64,000 nucleotides of DNA, taken from the NCBI RefSeq assembly GCF_050624435.1, contig NC_134545.1:82347563-82411562 (forward strand), in the 5' to 3' direction. This stretch comes from Tenrec ecaudatus (Eukaryota > Chordata > Mammalia > Afrosoricida > Tenrecidae). The position numbers were made by a program, and so were the translations under genes. Within the stretch, counting starts at the first letter, position 1. Every line of letters starts with the position of its first letter. The notes beneath the pieces were generated by a model. It was given only the letters and a program-made list of their open reading frames with translations, was not told the DNA's origin and searched no databases. Positions 59,801-64,000 of this stretch are shown one piece after another.

Positions 59801-62800
59801 CAGTGGGCTTGCTTCTGTGGTTCATTGTTGTCGTGTCAGCGTCCAGTGGGATGGACGCTCCCCCGCTCGTGGAATGGTGCATCTGTTGAGGGGTGCGTGG
59901 GTTGATGCCAGTCCGGCTGTTAGGAAGGCGGCTACCAGGAATGTATGTGTCATTGGTCCGAGTGATGCCTATGATGTGCTTGGACTTCCTCAGTGCGGCC
60001 GGGTAAAGCCCTGGTGAGCTGCTCCCGTGGAGATGGAAGCCTGGGAAAATGCATGGAGCGGGTCTTCCCAGTCACCCTGGTCACCAGGAGCTGGAGGCCC
60101 TTGATGGCACCGATCAACCGTAAGAACAAATGTCTGGGGGTGGGGTGAGGAGGAACGAGCTGATACCAAGGGCTCAAGTAGAAAGAAAAATTTTGTGAAA
60201 ACGATGATGGCAACATATGTACTTGACACAATGGATGGATGTATCTAATGTGGTAAGAGGTGTACAAGCCCCCAATAAAATGAATTTTCAAAAAGGACAT
60301 GGCAAGGAGGGTGTAGGATACCAGGTAGGGCTTGATCAAGGGCAATATAACTGAGCGGAATTACTGAAACCCGAATGAAGGCCGAACATGATAGTGGGAC
60401 AAGAGGAAAGTAAAAGTAAATAGAGGAAAGAATTAGGCAAAAGGCACTTATAGGGGTCTAAATATATGTATGTACATATGTAAATATATTTATATGTAAG
60501 GATAGGGAAATAGATCTATTTATATGTAAAGTATTAAAGTAGCAGATGGCCTCCACTCAAGTACTCCCTCAATGCAAAAACACTTTGTCTAATAACCTGG
60601 CATTCCATGATGCTCATCAGTTCGACATGATCGCTGAAGACAAAACGGGTGCATAAGCAAATGTGGGGAAGAAAGCTGATGGTGCCTGGCTTTCAAAAGA
60701 TATAGCACCTGGGGTCTTAAAGGCTTGAAGATAAACAAGCGGCCATCTAGCTGAGAAGCAACAAAACCCACATGGAAGAAGCACACCAGCCTGTGTGATC
60801 ACAAGGTGTCGATGAGATCAGGTATCCGGCATCAAAGACCCAGAGCAAAAAATCATAATGTGAATGAGGGGGGCAGTGTGGAGTGGAGACCCAGAGCCCA
60901 TCTGTCGACAATTGGACATCAGTCAGGGTCAGTGTAGCATGATGAAACATGCAACTTTCCTCTAGTTCCTTAATGCTTCCTCCCCACCCCACTATCATGA
61001 CCCTAATTCTACCTTATAAATCCGGCTAGATCAGAACATGTACACTGCTACAAATAAGAGCTGGAAACACAGGGAATACAGGACAAATAAACCCCTCAGA
61101 ACCAATAATGAGAATAGAGATGCCAGGAGGGGAAGGGAAAGGTGGGACAAATCACAAGGATCTACAAATAACCCCCTCCCAGGAGGATGGACAACAGAAA
61201 AGTGGGTGAAGGGAGACATCGGTCAGTGTAAGACATGAAAATAATAATTTATAAATTATCAAGTGTTCATGAAGGAGGGTGGGAGAGAAGAAAAATGAGG
61301 AGCTGATACCGAGGGCTCAATAGAAAGAAGATGTTTTTAAAATGATGGCAACAAATGTACAAATGTGCTTGACACAATGAATGCATGTATGGATTGTGAT
61401 AAGAGCTGTATGAGCCCCCAATAAAATAATTTTAAATAAATAAATAAAAGGGATAACTTTAAAAATAAACAAAAACCCCAAAATCCAAATACCTGCTCAT
61501 GCTAGGCCATAGGGCAGTGGGATTTTAGTTTTGTGAAGAAACTGTTCAACTGCTTTTCCAGAGTGACTGAGGGATTTTACATCTCCCCCTTCACCCCCCA
61601 GGGAGGTGTTAGGGAATCCAAGTTCTCCTCGTCCCTGCTGGTAGTGGGTATGGTCATTGTGGTTTATTTTAGCTGTTCTGGGCCTGGTGGTGTAGAGGTT
61701 ACGTGTTGGGCTGCTACCTGCAAGGCCAGCAGTTCGAAACCACCAGCCAGCGCCATGGGAGAAAGACAGGGCTTTCTACTACTGTTGGGAGTTACAGTCT
61801 AGGAAACTCAGAGGCAGGTCTATCCTGTCTTATAGGGTCACTATGAGTTGGCATCAACTCAATGGCAGTGACTTTGTTTGGTTTTTAGTCTGAGTGTGTA
61901 GTGATATCTGATTAATACCACAGATATACTATATTTGCTTATGTATGTATGTATACGATTATGCATGTAGTCATTGCATTAGGTAAATCTGTTGTACAAC
62001 CTTTGAGGAGTAAGGTGCGCCTGACCCAAGTCAGGTCTTTTCAATGGCCTCATAGGCATGTGAAAGTTGAGCGTTGGATAGGAAGACTGAAGAAGAATCG
62101 ATGCATTTGAATTGCTGAGTTGGTGGAGAGTCTTGAAAGTACCATGGACTGCCAAAAGGGCAAACAAGTCTGCCTCGGATGAAGGACAGGCAGAGTGCTC
62201 TTGAGAGGTAAGGATGTCCGGAGTCCATCTCGTGTACTTTAGACATGCTGTCAGGAGAGACCAGTCCCTGGAGAAGGGCATCGTCTTGGTAAAGCAGAGG
62301 GGGCAGCGAAACAGAGGAAGGCCCTTGGCAAGATGGACAACGGGCTCAGGCAGAAGCACAATTGTGAGGAAGATGCCGGACCAGGTGGTGTTTCATACAC
62401 GAGTAGCTGTGAGCCGGAACAGACGCGATAGCACCCAACAACCACATACATGTAAGCCCATGTCTATGTCGCATGTCTGTCTGTCTTTTACACATACACA
62501 CATGAATTTTTAAAAGGCGGGGGGTAAGATTTTTTTTGGTCCTCAATCTAAAAGCCACTTTTTGCCTCCTTGGGAGGGACACCATTCTGTTGGGAATGTT
62601 ATGGCTTCTCTACGCCTCTGTCCATGGGAAAACAGCAGGGTCTGATGAGACATTTTAAGCACTAGGCCAGCTCCCAAGAGGCCGGGAAACAGCTCATTTG
62701 GATAAGCGGGCAGCAGGCAGGGTCTGCAGAGCAAGGCCTTGGCCCAGAGGGACAGTCCACACTCTGACCTGCTGGTGGACCAGTGACTGAGGCAAGGATT

Positions 62801-63579
62801 GGGATGCGACCAAGATGGCCAGCATTTCCTGTCCCATCCACCCTGCGCTCGGGTTCCTGGGGATCTATTTTGGAAACATCAGCCACTGAGGACCCAACGG
62901 GGCCCAGCTCCACGCTGACAAGCTCGGCGTGACCTGAGCCAAGCGTCGTTGCCTCCAGGAGCCGGTGTCCGAGTAGCGTGCACACACCGGTCCCTGCAAG
63001 GTGCTCGGCTGTGGCTCCCTGAGCTGCTCAGCACCTTTGGGACTCACCACCCCCCAGGCCCCAACTCACCCAAGCCGAAGTGGGCCACAGGCTCCATCTC
63101 GCACAGGTAGCCCGAGCCCCCGTCGATGATCCTCAGGTGGGCCCCACTCTTCTTGGTGTACAGCACCACCTTTGCCCCCCTGGCGAAGGCACCGAACCGC
63201 GTCCTGGGCACGACTCGCAGCCAGTTGTTACTGAAGCCCTGGAGGGAGGGGCAAGGCCGATGCCCATGTAGTAGGTGGGGCAGGCAGGCAGAGGAGCTGG
63301 CTGGCGGGGAAAGGCGGGAGGAGATGCTGGTGGCCCCTCGTGGATGCCAGTGTTTGGGAAGAGGCTGAGAGACTCTACCCGGAGCCAGGCCTTCTCTGCC
63401 CTGGATGCCCGGAGCCAACTTGGCCACGGGAGGCCCTGGCTTTCTATGCTTTGCCCCACTCCCCGCAGCCCTGCCCACCTGATTCCCCCGGAAGACAGAC
63501 AGCGGCTGTGCCATGGACTCTCCATGGGACAAGATGAGGTCCAGCATCCCGTCTCCATCGAAGTCCGTCACCACGCCCC
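47755..63579 (-). CDS. CRTAC1: CRTAC1 (cartilage acidic protein 1), 3' part, six exons, 5' part outside window
   Basis: Minus-strand exons in transcript order are 63579-63479, 63238-63070, 50940-50795, 50422-50380, 48463-48320 and 47873-47755. All phases agree and give about 240 residues. Order of domains: an FG-GAP/VCBS calcium-loop repeat (TDFDGDGMLDLIL); the ASPIC/UnbV domain (LRVVPRTRFGAFARGAKVVL, then VEVTWPDG); a linker with CGQGFSQQ; a calcium-binding EGF domain (DTNECIQFPFVCP, six cysteines, EDGTAC); and a hydrophobic tail ending LGLCLQLYAL. CRTAC1 is a secreted glycoprotein of cartilage matrix, brain and lung; the shorter form was also called LOTUS, an antagonist of the Nogo receptor. 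The tail is that of isoform B. Signal peptide and earlier repeats are beyond 64,000. No disabling changes are seen. Confidence 0.95.
48320..48463 (-). CDS. CRTAC1: CRTAC1 exon: calcium-binding EGF-like domain
   Basis: The exon is 144 nt, from acceptor ccccttgcag|ACACCA to donor TGTGTGG|gtgagt. It encodes DTNECIQFPFVCPRDK, VCVNTYGSYRC and CSQGYEPNEDGTACV. The D-x-N-E-C start, six cysteines and N-T-Y-G-S-Y core fit the EGF_CA pattern, including a hydroxylation-type Asn. Confidence 0.96.
48920..49000 (-). repeat. AfroSINE fragment in CRTAC1 intron
   Basis: agctggtgggtttgaactgt, agaccttgtggttggtagcc, ccatagcaccaccagggctc. Confidence 0.85.
49020..49345 (+). repeat. L2-like relic in CRTAC1 intron
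   Basis: cagcggcctcctgcctggtc, gcagccagagatcttttaag, tcccagccctggtccccttc. L2 wording, strongly diverged. Confidence 0.5.
50380..50422 (-). CDS. CRTAC1: CRTAC1 micro-exon (CGQGFSQQETGHCM)
   Basis: Only 43 nt lie between acceptor catcttgcag|TGTGGC and donor ATGG|gtgagt. It encodes 14 residues plus one base and contributes two cysteines just before the EGF domain. It reads through without a shift into GAC of the next exon. Confidence 0.92.
50795..50940 (-). CDS. CRTAC1: CRTAC1 exon: second half of ASPIC/UnbV domain
   Basis: The exon is 146 nt, from acceptor ctgcccccag|GGAAGG to donor CTGGAG|gtgggc. It encodes KDEASSVEVTWPDGRRVSRN, GGEMNSVLEIAYPLDE and PQEPVPLE. The intron before it is about 12.1 kb and rich in repeats. 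Confidence 0.95.
51240..51435 (+). repeat. AfroSINE
   Basis: ggatcccggtggcatagggg, ttacatgttgggccactaac, gaaacccactgggggcaagg. Confidence 0.78.
52325..52700. repeat. AfroSINE pair, plus then minus
   Basis: Plus copy 52,325-52,490: aaggtcagcagtttgaatcc, catagcgttgctggcagtca, attgactcgatggcagtgag. Minus copy 52,540-52,700: cacagcagctggtggctttg and ccactaggccaccggggctc. Confidence 0.8.
54185..54245 (+). repeat. MIR core fragment
   Basis: gactgacctctctgggcctc, agtctcctcacctgtagaat. Confidence 0.65.
56728..56930 (+). repeat. AfroSINE, well preserved
   Basis: gtgctggtggcgcagtggtt, gggctgctaatggcaaggtc, agcagtttgaaaccaccagc, gggttgctatgagctagaat, tgactcaatggcagtgagtc. Confidence 0.92.
57325..57455 (+). 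repeat. MIR relic
   Basis: gacaagccgcttaccctcag, ggcctgtaagatgggtattg, gtgagactcaagtgagatct. Confidence 0.65.
57458..57640 (-). repeat. AfroSINE
   Basis: ccactgccacccggtctatg, ccgactcacagcgaccctgc, gtggctggtggtcttgaact. Confidence 0.85.
57838..58070 (+). pseudogene. Decayed mariner-type transposase, C-terminal end
   Basis: The stretch 57,848-57,901 reads DFAPCTTSFCFLK, a weathered DLAPCDFFLFPKLK block, with two in-frame stops. From 57,902 it continues in the same frame as KRFDDIDEMKKKVREVLSAI and FEKCFQEWNRRFDTCIKHNG, and closes DYFEGDKVIL with TAA at 58,064-58,066. This order is typical of the last ~70 residues of mariner transposases. The D34D catalytic parts upstream are not recognisable. 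The A-rich sequence after the stop may be the element's 3' UTR. The coding end has no long ATG frame. Confidence 0.82.
58105..58250 (+). repeat. MIR SINE
   Basis: gggtttaaatcctacctctg, ccatttatctagcagatggc, ctgaccctcagtttcccaca, aaaagggggataataatac. Confidence 0.8.
58251..58700 (+). mobile_element. RTE LINE copy with inverted 5' segment
   Basis: 58,251-58,415 is in minus orientation (gtggtccagctttcccac, tagtcctcaaagtgatgtct, gttaaagaggtcacgtgcgc, gatttcctgactgctg). 58,433-58,700 is plus orientation (gaatattgaaaataccatag, actgccaaagaataaaccca, tggcgagacttcggctcatc, gcgacaatgggctcagccgc). In the element the two pieces are neighbours, so the 5' piece has been flipped, as in twin priming. Confidence 0.8.
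59628..59815 (+). repeat. AfroSINE
   Basis: gaaccctagtagtgctgttg, gaggtcagtggttcaaaccc, accagctgctcctggaggga, gctggaatctacttgatggc. Confidence 0.82.
60131..60296 (+). repeat. LINE-like 3' end, short 5'-truncated copy
   Basis: aacgagctgataccaagggc, tcaagtagaaagaaaaattt, gatgatggcaacatatgtac, ttgacacaatggatggatgt, caagcccccaataaaatgaa. The ending CCCCCAATAAAAT followed by A-rich DNA matches the second copy at 61,290-61,445. Confidence 0.75.
60297..61445 (+). repeat. LINE-like 3' untranslated region, long copy
   Basis: About 1.15 kb without a coherent frame. Wording includes cctggcattccatgatgctc, ggtcttaaaggcttgaagat, caagcggccatctagctgag, gtgtgatcacaaggtgtcga and ggaggatggacaacagaaaa. It ends gagcccccaataaaataatt. 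It recalls afrotherian L1 3' UTRs, but the class is inferred only from the 3'-terminal AATAAA and A-rich tail. Confidence 0.7.
61446..61671. other. CRTAC1 intron, A-rich tail then unique DNA
   Basis: The A-rich part to about 61,490 is probably the tail of the LINE-like copy. The rest is unremarkable. Confidence 0.4.
61672..61885 (+). repeat. AfroSINE, well preserved
   Basis: gggcctggtggtgtagaggt, gcaaggccagcagttcgaaa, ggaaactcagaggcaggtct, tatagggtcactatgagttg, gcatcaactcaatggcagtg. Confidence 0.92.
61985..62455 (+). mobile_element. RTE LINE 3' end copy
   Basis: taaggtgcgcctgacccaag, ttgaaagtaccatggactgc, caaaagggcaaacaagtctg, acatgctgtcaggagagacc, agtccctggagaagggcatc. Ends gtgagccggaacagacgcga..agcacccaacaaccaca. 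Confidence 0.85.
62456..63069. other. CRTAC1 intron end, no further gene
   Basis: GC-rich DNA leading up to the CRTAC1 exon at 63,070. No repeat recognised. Confidence 0.4.
63070..63238 (-). CDS. CRTAC1: CRTAC1 exon: first half of ASPIC/UnbV domain
   Basis: The exon is 169 nt, from acceptor cctccag|GGCTTC to donor GGCTTGG|gtgagt. It encodes NNWLRVVPRTRFGAFARG, AKVVLYTKKSGAHLRII and the conserved SGYLCEMEPVAHFGLG. It leaves one base of a Gly codon that is completed by GG of the next exon. Confidence 0.95.
63479..63579 (-). CDS. CRTAC1: CRTAC1 exon: last FG-GAP-type calcium-binding repeat
   Basis: The exon is 101 nt, from acceptor tcctcgcag|GG to donor AATCAG|gtgggc. It encodes GVVTDFDGDGMLDLIL, with a D-x-D-x-D-G calcium loop, then SHGESMAQPLSVFRGNQ. 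It enters one base into a Gly codon and leaves in phase 0. Confidence 0.94.
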
Positions 63580-64000
63580 CTGCGAGGACATGGATTTCAT
63601 CACAGCCCAGGGCCAGGTGGGCTGCCCACAGCCCGGAGCGCAGGGGGCAGGAGGAGAGGAAGGGCCTGGGGTTGGGGGGAGGTGAGGATGGGGTGGGAGA
63701 CTGGGACCCAGGCTTCGCACCACACCATGCGTGCCTCTGCTGCTGTGCCCGCAGCATCCCCTACCTCTCTGAAGGCTCGCGGGTGTGAACGGAGATGGTT
63801 TTTGAGGGCGATTCGGGCCAGGAGAGGGTCTCCCCCCCCTCCCCAGGGGCGCAGAGGGTGGGCGACTAGACTGGGCATCGGCTGGCCTATCGTGGACTGA
63901 ATAACCCTCCCTATTGACATCTGCACAGCCTTGGTCCCCCTATCAAATGCTGGAGACTCCTGGTCTCCTTTTGGACAAGGGGAGACAATGGATGTAGAGA
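63580..64000 (-). other. CRTAC1 intron, cut by window edge
   Basis: The next upstream exon, expected to end in a Gly codon's first base, is not seen, so it must lie beyond 64,000. Confidence 0.6.

Larger units (their letters stand above)
50941..63069 (-). other. Large CRTAC1 intron (12.1 kb), repeat-rich
   Basis: Bounded by donor gtgagttggg at 63,069 and acceptor ctgcccccag at 50,941. Holds AfroSINEs, a mariner relic, a 5'-inverted RTE, two LINE-like 3' ends and a further RTE copy. No nested gene seen. Stretches 52,705-54,185 and 54,250-56,725 contain nothing recognisable. Confidence 0.7.

Noticed and set aside
1-64000. A previously undescribed multi-gene system
   Set aside because: Only two known genes are present, in an order I recall from other mammals. 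Everything else that I can read is repeat or noncoding DNA.

Overview
This is mammalian nuclear DNA, GC-rich and gene-sparse, and the repeats point to an afrotherian, most likely a tenrec. About thirty tRNA-derived SINEs are AfroSINE-type, with the conserved 'GTCGCTATGAGTCGG' and 'CGACTCGATGGCAGTGAGT' 3' parts. Fragments of an RTE LINE are present. Four hAT elements of the SPIN type (ends CAGYGGTTCTCAACC) also occur; published SPIN surveys found this family in tenrec but not in elephant. The species call is an inference from repeats, because no species-specific coding marker is present.

Layout. Positions 1-19,900 are intergenic: SINEs, RTE pieces, an unnamed ~0.5 kb repeat, a 39-bp minisatellite, CA and GA microsatellites and an old L2-like tract. 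A CpG island at about 19,900-20,620 starts GOLGA7B on the + strand. Its five coding exons (20,538-20,549; 27,671-27,796; 31,370-31,522; 31,610-31,711; 32,776-32,892) encode a complete 169-residue protein. Its 3' UTR runs to poly(A) signals at 33,848 or 34,446. The last GOLGA7B intron has textbook minor-spliceosome (U12-type) signals. Positions 34,470-47,120 are a repeat-bearing intergenic gap. The 3' part of CRTAC1 then comes in on the minus strand, with six exons visible from 63,579 down to 47,755. They encode the last FG-GAP-type repeat, the ASPIC/UnbV domain, a calcium-binding EGF domain and a hydrophobic 'isoform B' type C-terminal tail. The 5' exons lie beyond the right edge.

The two genes are convergent, as I recall for human 10q24.2. 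GOLGA7B is a small acylated adaptor of DHHC palmitoyltransferases at the cell membrane; CRTAC1 is a secreted extracellular-matrix protein. Nothing in the sequence suggests that they work together.

No new gene system was found. The observations most worth a second look are the U12 intron, a three-level nested insertion (SINE, then SPIN, then a near-complete U5 snRNA retrocopy), a 5'-inverted (twin-primed) RTE copy, a decayed mariner transposase end, and the CRTAC1 alternative terminal exon.
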